Positions 1-7,228 of a stretch of DNA of 9,094 nt are shown here, one piece after another. Origin of the DNA: Vitreoscilla sp. (lineage in GTDB: Bacteria; Pseudomonadota; Gammaproteobacteria; Burkholderiales; Burkholderiaceae); the NCBI GenBank assembly GCA_014378125.1, contig JACMOG010000268.1, positions 1 through 9,094 on the forward strand, written 5' to 3'. Within the stretch, counting starts at the first letter, position 1. The number at the start of each line of letters is the position of its first letter. Under the pieces are notes generated by a model. That model did no database searches. It had not been told where the DNA came from and was given only the letters and a program-made list of their open reading frames with translations. The position numbers were made by a program, and so were the translations under genes.

Positions 1-1
1 A

Positions 2-136
2 ATGTCCACTCGCAAGACCCTCCGCGCCCTGGCCGAGGCCCGCCGCGAGCTGCTTGTCCCCGGCGCGTTCAACGCGGTGGCGGCCAAGGTCATCGCCGGA
101 CTCGGCTTCGAGGGCATCCACGGCGACAGCTTCTGA
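2..136 (+). pseudogene. Truncated 5' copy of an isocitrate lyase/PEP mutase-family gene
   Basis: An ATG at 2 opens a 44-codon frame ending in TGA at 134-136. Its first 40 residues match the start of the full-length lyase paralogue at 209, differing at only 7 positions (16, 17, 26, 27, 33, 38, 40). At the DNA level bases 1-47 are identical to 208-254, after which about 11 of the next 73 bases differ. The likeness ends near residue 40 and the frame stops four codons later, just before the hairpin at 138-181. A functional member of this (beta/alpha)8-barrel family has about 280-300 residues, so this piece lacks every catalytic residue and cannot be an enzyme. It is best read as the remnant of a tandem paralogue cut by a deletion. 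Its promoter, if any, lies outside the window. Whether a short peptide is still made is unknown. Confidence 0.8.
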
Positions 137-137
137 A

Positions 138-181
138 GGGGTCCGGCATATCCGCCGTACCCGGCGGCGATGCCTGACCCC
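138..181. repeat. REP-like 44-bp imperfect palindrome between the two lyase copies
   Basis: The arms GGGGTCCGGCAT (138-149) and ATGCCTGACCCC (170-181) pair with one mismatch (144/175). Inside, CCGCCG (152-157) pairs with CGGCGG (162-167) around a TACC loop. All pairs share one axis, so 19 of 22 positions pair. It starts two bases after the stop of the truncated lyase copy and ends 27 bases before the full-length start. There is no T-run long enough for a typical intrinsic terminator on the plus strand. It resembles a repetitive extragenic palindrome, although no second copy exists in this window, so repetitiveness is inferred. As RNA it could stop or stabilise a transcript from the left. Confidence 0.7.
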
Positions 182-208
182 GTTTCCATCACGAACAGGA
201 TCCAGACA

Positions 209-1069
209 ATGTCCACTCGCAAGACCCTCCGCGCCCTGGCCGAGGCCCGCCGCGGCGTGCTGGTGCCCGGCGCGTTCAACGCGCTGTCGGCCAAGGTCAT
301 CGCCGATCTCGGCTTCGAGGCCATCTACGTCACCGGCGCCGGCGTCACCAACATGTGGTTCGGCATGCCCGACCAGGGCTTCATGGGCCTGCACGAGATC
401 GCCGACCACACCGCGCGCACCCGCGACGCGGTGGACGTGCCGCTGATCGTCGACGCCGACACCGGCTTCGGCAACGCGCTCAACGTGCGCCACACGGTGC
501 GCGTGCTCGAGCGCGCCGGCGCCGATTGCATCCAGCTGGAAGACCAGGGGGCGCCCAAGCGCTGCGGCCACTTCTCGGGCAAGGAGGTGATCTCCACCGA
601 GGAGGCCGTGGCCAAGATCAAGGCCGCCGTCGACGCGCGCCACGACCCGGACTTCCTGATCAGGGCGCCCCCCGACGCCCCCGCCACTCACGGCTTCGAG
701 GCCGCCATCGAGCGCGCGCATCGCTTCGCCGAGGCCGGCGCCGACCTCCTGTTCGTGGAGGCCGTCACCACAGCCGACGAGATTCGCGCGCTGCCCAGGC
801 GCCTGGGCCCGCCGCAGCTCATGAACATGGTCATCGGCGGCAAGACGCCCATCTTCGGCGCCGAGGAGCTCGGCACGCTGGGCTACGGCATCGTGCTGTA
901 CGCCAACGCCGCGCTGCAGGGCGCCGTCGCCGGCATGCAGAAGGCGCTGGGCGTGCTCAAGGCCACGAAGCGGCTCGACGAGGATCCCGCGCTGGTGGTG
1001 CCGTTCTCCGAACGCCAGCGCCTGGTGGGCAAGCCCGAGTGGGACGCTCTGGAGAAGCGGTACACCTGA
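209..1069 (+). CDS. Isocitrate lyase/PEP mutase-family protein (lyase or decarboxylase of 2-oxoacid-type substrates)
   Basis: This gene encodes 286 residues, normal for the family that includes methylisocitrate lyase, dimethylmalate lyase, oxaloacetate decarboxylase and carboxyphosphonoenolpyruvate mutase. These cytoplasmic, Mg-dependent barrel enzymes make or break C-C or C-P bonds through enolate intermediates. Visible hallmarks are the Mg site DADTGFG (D82, D84), E111-D112, the catalytic-loop KRCGH motif (117-121, with C119 and H121), the FVEA glutamate E184 and N206. KRCGH is the loop type of the lyases rather than of true PEP mutase. Position 154, where relatives carry a conserved Arg in ARTDA, is Pro and the segment reads APPDA, so activity is uncertain. 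The ATG at 209 is chosen over the in-frame ATG at 170: AGGA lies at 197-200, eight bases upstream, the truncated copy starts at the same residue, and 170 lies inside the hairpin. It converges on metE. The exact substrate cannot be told. Confidence 0.88.
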   Translation: MSTRKTLRALAEARRGVLVPGAFNALSAKVIADLGFEAIYVTGAGVTNMWFGMPDQGFMGLHEIADHTARTRDAVDVPLIVDADTGFGNALNVRHTVRVLERAGADCIQLEDQGAPKRCGHFSGKEVISTEEAVAKIKAAVDARHDPDFLIRAPPDAPATHGFEAAIERAHRFAEAGADLLFVEAVTTADEIRALPRRLGPPQLMNMVIGGKTPIFGAEELGTLGYGIVLYANAALQGAVAGMQKALGVLKATKRLDEDPALVVPFSERQRLVGKPEWDALEKRYT

Positions 1070-1078
1070 CGCTCCGTC

Positions 1079-1100
1079 ATCCTGCGCGCAGTCGCAGGAT
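1079..1100. terminator. Hairpin between convergent lyase and metE genes, possible bidirectional terminator
   Basis: ATCCTGCG (1079-1086) and CGCAGGAT (1093-1100) form a perfect 8-bp stem around a 6-base loop. It lies in the 68-bp gap between the stops of two convergent genes, nine bases after the lyase stop. It could end transcripts from both sides. No U-tract follows on either strand, so it is not a textbook intrinsic terminator. It may instead be a dispersed repeat or a 3'-end protecting stem. Confidence 0.5.
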
Positions 1101-1137
1101 CCACACGTGAGTCATTCCGCGCGGAGGCTTCCTCGTC

Positions 1138-3429
1138 TCAGGCCGCTTCGCGCAGCTCCCTGGCAGCAGCGACCATGTTGGCCAGCGCCGGGATCACTTC
1201 GCTCCACTGCCGCGTCTTCAGCCCGCAGTCCGGGTTCACCCACAGCCGTTGCGCGGGGATGCGCTCGGCGGCCTTCCTCATCAGCCGCACGATGTGCTCC
1301 TGCGTGGGGATGTTGGGCGAGTGGATGTCGTACACGCCCGGGCCGATCTCGTTCGGGTACTTGAAGTGGTCGAACGCGTCGAGCAGTTCCATGTCCGAAC
1401 GCGCGGTCTCGATGGTGATGACGTCGGCGTCCATGCCGGCGATCGACGCGATGATGTCGTTGAACTCCGAATAGCACATGTGGGTGTGGATCTGCGTCTC
1501 GTCGCGCACGCCGTTGGCGGTGATGCGGAACGACTCCACCGCCCAGTCGAGGTAGTTGCCCCACTGCGACTTGCGCAGCGGCAGGCCTTCGCGCAGCGCG
1601 GCCTCGTCGATCTGGATGATGCGCACGCCGGCGTTCTCCAGGTCCAGCACCTCCTCGCGGATCGCCAGCGCGAGCTGCAGGCACGACGCGGAGCGCGGCT
1701 GGTCGTCGCGCACGAACGACCAGTTCAGGATCGTCACCGGGCCGGTGAGCATGCCCTTCATCGGCTTGGTGGTGAGCGACTGCGCGTACCGGGTCCATTC
1801 CACCGTCATCGCCTTCGGGCGCGAGATGTCGCCGAACAGGATGGGCGGCTTCACGCAACGTGAACCATAGGACTGCACCCAGCCGAACTCGCCGAACGCG
1901 TAGCCCTCCAGCTGCTCGCCGAAGTATTCGACCATGTCGTTGCGCTCGGCCTCGCCGTGCACCAGCACGTCGAGCCCCAGCGACTCCTGCTCCTGCACGC
2001 TGCGCGCGATCTCGGCCTTCATCGCGATCGTGTAGCTCGCGGGGTCGAGACGGCCCGCCTTGAACTCGCTGCGCGCGTGACGGATCTCGGCGGTCTGCGG
2101 GAACGAACCGATGGTGGTGGTGGGATACGCGGGCAGCTTCAGCAACGCGGACTGCCGGGCCGAGCGTTGCTCGTAGGCGCTGTGGCGGCGGCCCAGGTCC
2201 AGCGTCAGGCGCCCGACGGCGGCGCGCACCTTCGGATCGTGCACGCGCGGGGAGAGCCGGCGCGCGTCGACGGCGGCCTGGTTGGCGACCAGCGCATCGC
2301 GGGCCCACTCCCGCCCCAGGTTCAGGGCGGTGGCCAGCACCTCCAGCTCGCCGGGCTTCTGCAATGCGAAGGCCAGCCAGGACTTCACGTCGGCGTCCAG
2401 CTTCTTCTCGCTGGCGAGATCCACAGGCACGTGCAGCAGCGAGCACGACGGCGCGATCCACAGCCGCTCGCCGAGACGGTCGCGCAGCGGCTCGAGCCAG
2501 TCGAGGACGGCATTCAGGTCGGTCTTCCAGATGTTGCGGCCGTTGATCACGCCCAGCGACAACACCTTGTGCGACGGCAGCATGTTGAGCAGCGGCAGCA
2601 CGTCTTCGCGGCCATTGACGGCGTCGATGTGCAGGCCGGCGACCGGCAGGTTGGCCGCCAGGTACATGTTCTCCTGGAGCTGGCCGAAATACGTGGCCAC
2701 CAGCAGCTTGACGCGGCAGGCCTTGAGCGCGTGGTAGGCCGTGTTGAACGCGTGCTGCCAGTCCGCGTCGAGCTCGGTGACCAGCACCGGTTCGTCGACC
2801 TGCACCCATTCGACGCCCTGGGCGGCGAGCTCGTCGAGCAGCTGCGCGTACACCGGCAGCAGGCGCGGCAGCAAGGCGAGCTTGTCGGAATCGTCCTTGG
2901 CCTTGCCGAGCGCGAGGTACGTGACCGGGCCGACGATCACCGGCTTGGCCTTGACGTTCTGCGCCTTGGCCTCGGCCAGCTGTTCGACCAGGCGCGAGGC
3001 GTCCAGCCTGAACTCGGTGCCGGCGTGGAACTCGGGCACGATGTAGTGGTAGTTGGTGCCGAACCACTTGGTCATCTCGCCGGCGGCCACGCCGCCACCG
3101 CAGCACTCGGCGTGGTCGACGCTGTGCGCCGAGCGGCCGCGCGCGACGCGGAAGTAGTTGTCCAGCGCGTCGCCATGGAAGTCGCGCACGCGCTCGGGCA
3201 GGTTGCCGAGGGTGAAGCTCATGTCCAGCACCTGGTCGTAGTACGCGAAGTCACCCACCGGCACCAGGTCGAGGTTGGCCTGGTTGATCCAGTGGCGCTG
3301 GCGCAGTTGTCCGCCGAGCGACTTCAGCGCGTCGAGCGACGACTCGCCCTTCCAGTAGGACTCGAGCGCGAACTTCAGTTCGCGCTTCGCGCCGATGCGG
3401 GGAAAGCCGAGGTTGTGGGTCTGGGTCAT
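1138..3429 (-). CDS. metE: 5-methyltetrahydropteroyltriglutamate--homocysteine methyltransferase (cobalamin-independent methionine synthase)
   Basis: MetE transfers the methyl group of 5-methyltetrahydropteroyl-triglutamate to homocysteine, the last step of methionine synthesis, without vitamin B12. It is a cytoplasmic zinc enzyme of two barrel domains. The 763-residue product has full family length. The N-terminus has the folate-domain signature [13 protein letters not shown]. The C-terminal domain has [10 protein letters not shown], the [17 protein letters not shown] stretch, and all four expected zinc ligands: H650 and C652 in THMC, E674 in ITIE, C735 in NPDCGLKTR. Their spacing (24 and 61 residues) equals that of E. 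coli H641/C643/E665/C726. The ATG at 3429 is preferred over one at 3477, because the family starts a few residues before GFPRIG and the extra 16 residues have no family character. It is divergent from metR with a 90-bp shared region, so activation by MetR with homocysteine is expected. No B12 riboswitch fits in that gap. Confidence 0.97.
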   Translation of the reverse strand: MTQTHNLGFPRIGAKRELKFALESYWKGESSLDALKSLGGQLRQRHWINQANLDLVPVGDFAYYDQVLDMSFTLGNLPERVRDFHGDALDNYFRVARGRSAHSVDHAECCGGGVAAGEMTKWFGTNYHYIVPEFHAGTEFRLDASRLVEQLAEAKAQNVKAKPVIVGPVTYLALGKAKDDSDKLALLPRLLPVYAQLLDELAAQGVEWVQVDEPVLVTELDADWQHAFNTAYHALKACRVKLLVATYFGQLQENMYLAANLPVAGLHIDAVNGREDVLPLLNMLPSHKVLSLGVINGRNIWKTDLNAVLDWLEPLRDRLGERLWIAPSCSLLHVPVDLASEKKLDADVKSWLAFALQKPGELEVLATALNLGREWARDALVANQAAVDARRLSPRVHDPKVRAAVGRLTLDLGRRHSAYEQRSARQSALLKLPAYPTTTIGSFPQTAEIRHARSEFKAGRLDPASYTIAMKAEIARSVQEQESLGLDVLVHGEAERNDMVEYFGEQLEGYAFGEFGWVQSYGSRCVKPPILFGDISRPKAMTVEWTRYAQSLTTKPMKGMLTGPVTILNWSFVRDDQPRSASCLQLALAIREEVLDLENAGVRIIQIDEAALREGLPLRKSQWGNYLDWAVESFRITANGVRDETQIHTHMCYSEFNDIIASIAGMDADVITIETARSDMELLDAFDHFKYPNEIGPGVYDIHSPNIPTQEHIVRLMRKAAERIPAQRLWVNPDCGLKTRQWSEVIPALANMVAAARELREAA

Positions 3430-3481
3430 GGAAGGCGCTCTCAGGAGTGAAGGCGAATCGTAGGGATCCCGGGTCATGACG

Positions 3482-3487
3482 TAAAAT
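3482..3487 (+). promoter_or_regulatory. Possible -10 box for metR
   Basis: TAAAAT matches the sigma-70 -10 hexamer at five of six positions and lies 32 bases before the metR start codon. It is one of the few AT-rich spots in the region. No good -35 is visible at 17-18 bases upstream, which would suit a regulated promoter but also weakens the call. Confidence 0.3.
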
Positions 3488-3506
3488 GGTTATTCCTCAC
3501 CTATCC

Positions 3507-3521
3507 ATGAGATCTGCTCAT
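3507..3521. promoter_or_regulatory. Putative MetR binding site in the metE-metR region
   Basis: ATGAG and CTCAT form a perfect 5-bp inverted repeat around a 5-base centre. It fits the T-N11-A rule of LysR-type regulators (T3508, A3520) and differs by one base per half from the E. coli MetR consensus TGAA-N5-TTCA. It lies about 80 bases upstream of the metE start and overlaps the first two bases of the metR ATG at 3520, a position suited to activating metE and repressing metR. The assignment is by resemblance only. Confidence 0.45.
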
Positions 3522-4410
3522 GATCGAGCGTATCCACCTGAGCATCATCCAGGAGGTCGACCGGCAGGGCTCGCTCACCGCGGCTGCCAACGTGCTGTGC
3601 CTCACCCAGTCGGCGCTGAGCCACTCGATGCGCAAGCTCGAGGAGCAGTTGGGCACGCAGATCTGGCTGCGCGAGGGCCGCAGCCTGCGGCCGACGCAGG
3701 CAGGCCAGTACCTGCTGGCCGTGGCCAACCGCGTGCTGCCGCAACTGGCGCTGGCCGAGGAGCGCATCCAGCAGTTCGCCGCGGGCGAGCGCGGCAGCCT
3801 GCGCATCGGCATGGAGTGCCACCCCTGCTACCAGTGGCTGCTGAAGGTGGCGTCACCCTACCTGGCGCGCTGGCCCGACGTCGACGTCGACGTGAAGCAG
3901 AAGTTCCAGTTCGGCGGCATCGGCGCGCTGTTCGGCTACGAGATCGACCTGCTCGTCACGCCCGACCCGCTCTACAAGCCCGGGCTGCGCTTCGAGCCGG
4001 TGTTCGACTACGAGCAGGTGCTGGTGGTGGCGCAAGACCATCCGCTGGCGGGCGTGGCGTACGTCAAGCCGGCGCAGCTCACCGGCGAGGTGCTCATCAC
4101 CTACCCGGTGGACATCGAGCGGCTCGACATCTACACGCAGTTCCTGATGCCCGCGGGCATCACGCCGAAGCGTCACAAGCCCATCGAGACGACCGACATC
4201 ATGCTGCAGATGGTGGAGAGCGGCCGCGGCGTGGCCGCGCTGCCGCGCTGGCTGGTGGACGAGTACGCCGCGAGGATGAAGGTGGTGCCGGTGCGGCTGG
4301 GCCGGCACGGCATCGCCAAGCAGATCTTTCTCGGTGCACGCGAAGCCGACTTCGACATCGACTACCTCAAGGCATTCGTCGATCTCGCGCGCGAAGCCCC
4401 CGCGACCTGA
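3520..4410 (+). CDS. metR: LysR-type transcriptional regulator MetR
   Basis: This encodes a 296-residue LysR-family regulator, the usual length. The N-terminal winged helix-turn-helix spans roughly residues 5-62, with the core GSLTAAANVLCLTQSALSHS (18-37). The rest is the effector-binding domain. MetR-specific stretches resemble the E. coli protein closely: MECHPCYQWL (98-107) against its IECHSCIQWL, then FDYEQVLVVAQDHPL, ITYPVDIERLDIYTQFLMPAGITP, and QMVESGRGVAALPRW. MetR uses homocysteine as co-effector and activates metE and other methionine genes. The divergent position next to metE supports this strongly. The ATG at 3520 starts the standard MIE-x-x-HL N-terminus. The Shine-Dalgarno is weak (a GAG-containing stretch about 3508-3513), and a MetR-like palindrome overlaps the start, suggesting autoregulation. 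Confidence 0.95.
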   Translation: MIERIHLSIIQEVDRQGSLTAAANVLCLTQSALSHSMRKLEEQLGTQIWLREGRSLRPTQAGQYLLAVANRVLPQLALAEERIQQFAAGERGSLRIGMECHPCYQWLLKVASPYLARWPDVDVDVKQKFQFGGIGALFGYEIDLLVTPDPLYKPGLRFEPVFDYEQVLVVAQDHPLAGVAYVKPAQLTGEVLITYPVDIERLDIYTQFLMPAGITPKRHKPIETTDIMLQMVESGRGVAALPRWLVDEYAARMKVVPVRLGRHGIAKQIFLGAREADFDIDYLKAFVDLAREAPAT

Positions 4411-4419
4411 AGACGCGCG

Positions 4420-4449
4420 CGCGGGACGAGAGGGCTCTTCCCGTCCGCG
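4420..4449 (+). terminator. Possible hairpin terminator downstream of metR
   Basis: CGCGGGACG (4420-4428) can pair with CGTCCGCG (4442-4449), leaving one bulged G, around a 13-base loop that can itself fold a little (AGAG/CTCT). It begins ten bases after the metR stop. The downstream sequence is only mildly T-rich (ATTGTTGTTG at 4461-4470), so termination here is only plausible. Apart from this, the 177-base gap to the next gene shows no clear promoter or other element. Confidence 0.3.
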
Positions 4450-4587
4450 GGCATTGATGGATTGTTGTTGGCGCGGCCGCCATTCTTTGCGACTTCTTTA
4501 TGCGGGATTCGCTCAAATGACGTCAGGCCCGAGGAAGCGCGACGCGAACACCGAGGACCATTCACCTCCTCGTCCTTCGCAAACGCC

Positions 4588-5004
4588 ATGCTCGCCACCG
4601 TCCTCGGAAGCATCACGTCCAGACATCGCGCCTGGGCCTTCGCCCTGCTTTGGCTGCTGGCGTTGACCATCCTGAACGTGCAGACAGGGGGCGCCTGTCG
4701 CTCGACCTTCCTCTTCGCGATCCCGGTTGCCGTGGTGTCCTGGAGCGACGTCCGGCTGGGTTTTCTCTTCGCGGCACTGGCGGTGGTCGCCGCCAGGTTC
4801 GGCGGTGCGCTGCCCGAGCCAGCCTCGTCGAGTCCTCTCTGGCTCGATGCCATGCTCGCGTTCGTCAAGCTGAGCATCGACGCGGTCGTCGTGAATGCGT
4901 GGGGCCGCCATCGCCGTCGTCGCGCTGGCGCGAAGGCGGCGGCCGAGGGGATTCCTCTCCACGATGCCGGCTCGCACGACCGACAGCAAAAGGAACCCCG
5001 ATGA
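4588..5004 (+). CDS. Small multi-pass inner-membrane protein, coupled to a PtsN-like gene
   Basis: I do not recognise a named gene. The 138-residue product has about three or four hydrophobic segments: roughly 15-33, 40-52, 56-71 and 87-104. They are followed by a strongly basic stretch RHRRRRAGAK (107-116) and a polar tail, which predicts a cytoplasmic C-terminus by the positive-inside rule. The pattern (FAIPVAVVSW, then a GFLFAALAVVAARF helix, then a helix with W-x-D-A-M-L) recalls the membrane sensor module at the N-terminus of some histidine kinases and diguanylate cyclases, but no output domain follows. The ATG at 4588 is the only in-frame ATG before the hydrophobic core. An upstream TTG at 4462 would add 42 residues without clear character, and no good Shine-Dalgarno precedes 4588. 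Its stop overlaps the next start as ATGA at 5001-5004, so the two products are probably made together. It could be a truncated sensor. Confidence 0.65.
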   Translation: MLATVLGSITSRHRAWAFALLWLLALTILNVQTGGACRSTFLFAIPVAVVSWSDVRLGFLFAALAVVAARFGGALPEPASSSPLWLDAMLAFVKLSIDAVVVNAWGRHRRRRAGAKAAAEGIPLHDAGSHDRQQKEPR

Positions 5005-5483
5005 AGCCGGAAATGAAACGGGTCGCCATCTGGCTCCAACCCGAAGAGATCCATCTCGATGTCGACCTGCGGAACTCGACCCACGCGCTCGAGTTCATCG
5101 CCGGGGTGATCGGAGAACACCATGGCCTGGAGCCAGGGCCGATCTTCCGAGCGTTGTCGCGCCGGGAGCAGGCCGGCTCCACCGCGCTGGGCGGCGGCTT
5201 CGCCGTGCCGCACGCGCGCATCCCGGGCATCGAGCGTCCGTTGACGGTCCTCGTGCGGGCAAGCCATCCCATCGAATTCAACGCGCCCGACCACGATCCC
5301 GTCTCGTTGATGCTGGCCATCCTCGTGCCCGAGCAGGGCGACCGCGACGATCATCTGCGGCTGCTCGCGCTCGTGGCCGAGTTGTTCTCCAACCCGCGCT
5401 TTCGCGCCAGGATGGACCTGGGCTCGACGCCGGCACTGGTGGCCGAATCCCTGCGCGAGGGCATCGCCAGGCTCGAAGGCTGA
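5001..5483 (+). CDS. PTS EIIA (fructose/nitrogen-type, PtsN-like) domain protein
   Basis: The 160-residue product is a stand-alone EIIA domain of the mannitol/fructose/Ntr class. Such proteins accept phosphate on a histidine from HPr or NPr and either pass it to a sugar permease or, like PtsN, regulate potassium transport, nitrogen and stress functions. The active-site block STALGGGFAVPHARI contains the expected phospho-histidine at H71, close to H73 of E. coli PtsN. The later pattern (PIEFNAPDHDPVSLMLAILVP, then LRLLALVAELF) matches the second half of the PtsN fold. No EIIB, EIIC or HPr gene is adjacent, so a regulatory role is more likely than sugar uptake. AGGA at 4991-4994, six bases before the ATG, and the ATGA overlap with the membrane-protein gene support this start and translational coupling. 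It may be a second, specialised PtsN paralogue rather than the rpoN-linked one, since no rpoN or hpf neighbour is seen. Confidence 0.88.
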   Translation: MKPEMKRVAIWLQPEEIHLDVDLRNSTHALEFIAGVIGEHHGLEPGPIFRALSRREQAGSTALGGGFAVPHARIPGIERPLTVLVRASHPIEFNAPDHDPVSLMLAILVPEQGDRDDHLRLLALVAELFSNPRFRARMDLGSTPALVAESLREGIARLEG

Positions 5484-5532
5484 CCGAGCGGCTGAACCTC
5501 TCCTGCCCCGACGATCTCCTTCACCCCGCCCG

Positions 5533-5874
5533 ACGACCCCCCCTGCGATCCGCGTCGACGCTGCCACGGTCGATGACCTGCGTGCGCTTGTCGACCTCGG
5601 AGAGGCCGTGTTCACTGGAGATCGCATCTCCGCGCGCAGTTGGCGCGCGTTCCTGGTGAGCCCCACGGCCAGCGTGGCCGTGGCCCGCGAGGAGTGCGGA
5701 CGCGAGCGTCGCATCGTGGGCGCGACCGTCGTCCTGCAGCGCTTGAACAGTTCCGTCGCGCGGCTGTATTCCATCGCCGTCGCCAGCGATTGGCAGGGGC
5801 GCGGCCTGTCCACCTCGCTGCCGCAGGACGCGGCGCAGCGAATGCGTGACACCGGCGCGGCCGTCCTTCGTTGA
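5533..5874 (+). pseudogene. GNAT-family N-acetyltransferase fragment, broken at both ends
   Basis: Reading from 5533, the frame gives a typical GNAT start (AIRVDAATVDDLRALVDLGEAVF), a middle with IVGATVVLQ, and acetyl-CoA motif A: RLYSIAVASDWQGRGLSTSL. GNAT enzymes move an acetyl group from acetyl-CoA to an amine. Homology runs to GAAVLR at 5871, where a TGA follows at once and the DNA becomes an antisense TonB-receptor gene. Motif B and the C-terminal strands (about 40-60 residues) are therefore missing. The N-terminal part has no ATG, GTG or TTG in frame between the EIIA stop and a GTG at 5608, which lies inside the domain, so the start also seems lost. In motif A the final small residue of Q-x-x-G-x-G/A is Ser. 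Together these point to a decayed gene. The rest of the gap after the EIIA gene (5484-5532) shows nothing recognisable. Confidence 0.75.
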
Positions 5875-7222
5875 TCCAGTACAGGCTGCCGCTGACCTGC
5901 ACGGCGCCCCCGGCCAGGCCTTGCTTGGAACCCCGCTCGTAGCTCCAGACGGAGTCGGACTTGTAGAGCAGCGGCTCCGCGCTGTCGCCACCCAGCGCCG
6001 CCAGGTCGGACTGGCAGGTGGGATTGCTGGCGAGCGACGGATTGGCGCCGCCCGCGCGGAAGCCCTTGCTGGCCGTGGCGTAGTACAGCGCGTCGGGCGT
6101 GGCCTGCCACGACGGGCCGGCCTTGGGCGTCACCGGGTGCTCCACGTCCGAGCCGGTGAAATAGGCCGGGCCACCGCTCCACCAGCCGCCCAGCGTACTG
6201 TCGAACGACGCCGTGGTGCGCGTCAGGCGCAGCCCCAGCGAGGCGGTCAACTGCGGCGTGATCTTGAAGCCGGCCTCGCCGTACAGCGCGAGGTCGGTCG
6301 TCTTGAAGTGATCGCTCTCGGTGTAGCTGGTGTTGCCACCCAACGGGTCCTGCGGGTCGTACAGCGCGCCGCCGCCGCCCCACAGCGCGTCGTACATCGA
6401 GAAGAGTTGCGCCACGTTCTCGTAGATGTCCTGCACGTAGCCCTGCTTGGCGCTCTGGAAGTAGAGGCCGCCGATCCAGCTCAGGCGGTCGTCCTTCTTG
6501 TCGTTCGACGTGAAGCGCACCTCCTCGGTCCAGTTGTCCTGCGTGTTGCGCGTGAACGAGTTGGCCGTGGCCAGGCCCTTCTGCGCCGGCAGCGGCAGGA
6601 TGGTGGGCGGGAAGCCGGCGGGCACGTCCAGGTTGTTGAGGATCTCGCGGCCCTCGCCGTAGTTCGAGTAGTCGTCGATGCGATCCTGCTTGCGGTCGAG
6701 GTTGGACACGATCAGCTTCATCGACACCGGCTTGAAGTCGTATTCCACCGACAGCGCGGCGATGCCGAAGCGGTCGTTGTCCGGCTGCGCGATGTTGAAG
6801 TTGCTCTTGTCCTTGCCCAGCGCCTCGCTGTAGGTGGCGCGGTCGGCCTGGCGGACGTTCTGGTAGTAGTACGACGGCGTGATGGTGAGATCGTCCGCCG
6901 GCTCGATGCGCATCGACAGTCGCGCCACCTGCGCGTTGCTCGAGTTGATGTTGCGCTTGAGCAGCTGGCCGGTGGTGGGCGAGTACGCGTCCACGTAGCC
7001 CCCTTCATGCTGGTACCACAGGCTCACGCGAAAGCCCGCCAGGTCGGTGACCAGGGGCGAATCCAGCACCACCCCCACCTCGGCCGACGGCGCCCCGTCC
7101 TGCGTGGCGCTCGCCTCTCCGAGTTCGATCCGTACAGCGTGCCCTGCGGGCCGCGCAGCACCTCCACGCGCTCGAGGTCGAAGATCTTCGGCAGGGGACT
7201 GCCGACGCACAGGAACGGGCAG
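5870..7222 (-). pseudogene. TonB-dependent outer-membrane receptor remnant, lacking both ends and frameshifted
   Basis: TonB-dependent receptors are 22-strand outer-membrane barrels that import siderophores, cobalamin, sugars or other substrates. On the minus strand, 7222 to about 7117 encodes a piece of the plug with the hallmark FDLERVEVLRGPQGTLYG. From about 7131 to 5870 a different frame encodes roughly 420 residues of barrel, starting ELGEASATQDGAPSAEVGVV, with many alternating aromatic strands such as RVSLWYQHEGGYVDAYSP, TEEVRFTSN, WIGGLYFQ, and the late-barrel YYATASKGFRAGG. The signal peptide, TonB box and most of the plug are missing. So are the last strands: the coding sequence stops fitting at SLYWIN, where the GNAT fragment begins. 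The frame change at 7117-7131 removes the plug-barrel linker. Three lesions make this a pseudogene. The substrate cannot be inferred, although the barrel style is that of the large oligotroph-type receptors often found beside catabolic genes. Confidence 0.88.
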
Positions 7223-7228
7223 CCCGCG

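Noticed and set aside
170..208. An earlier ATG (170) for the lyase gene
   Set aside because: It lies inside the palindrome arm, and the truncated paralogue begins at the same residue as the ATG at 209, which also has a spaced AGGA.
1957..3450. A 497-codon frame antisense to metE
   Set aside because: It is rich in Gln, His, Arg, Val and Gly without any domain, and lies wholly opposite a well-supported metE.
3430..3477. An N-terminally extended metE start at 3477
   Set aside because: The extra 16 residues are not part of the family N-terminus and would use up most of the divergent regulatory region; 3429 gives the standard start.
3430..3519. A cobalamin riboswitch upstream of metE
   Set aside because: The gap is only 90 bases and shows no B12-box-like conserved core; such riboswitches need about 200 bases.
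4362..6383. A 673-codon minus-strand frame
   Set aside because: It overlaps parts of the end of metR, the membrane protein, EIIA, GNAT and receptor remnants in a shadow frame and has no continuous protein family character.
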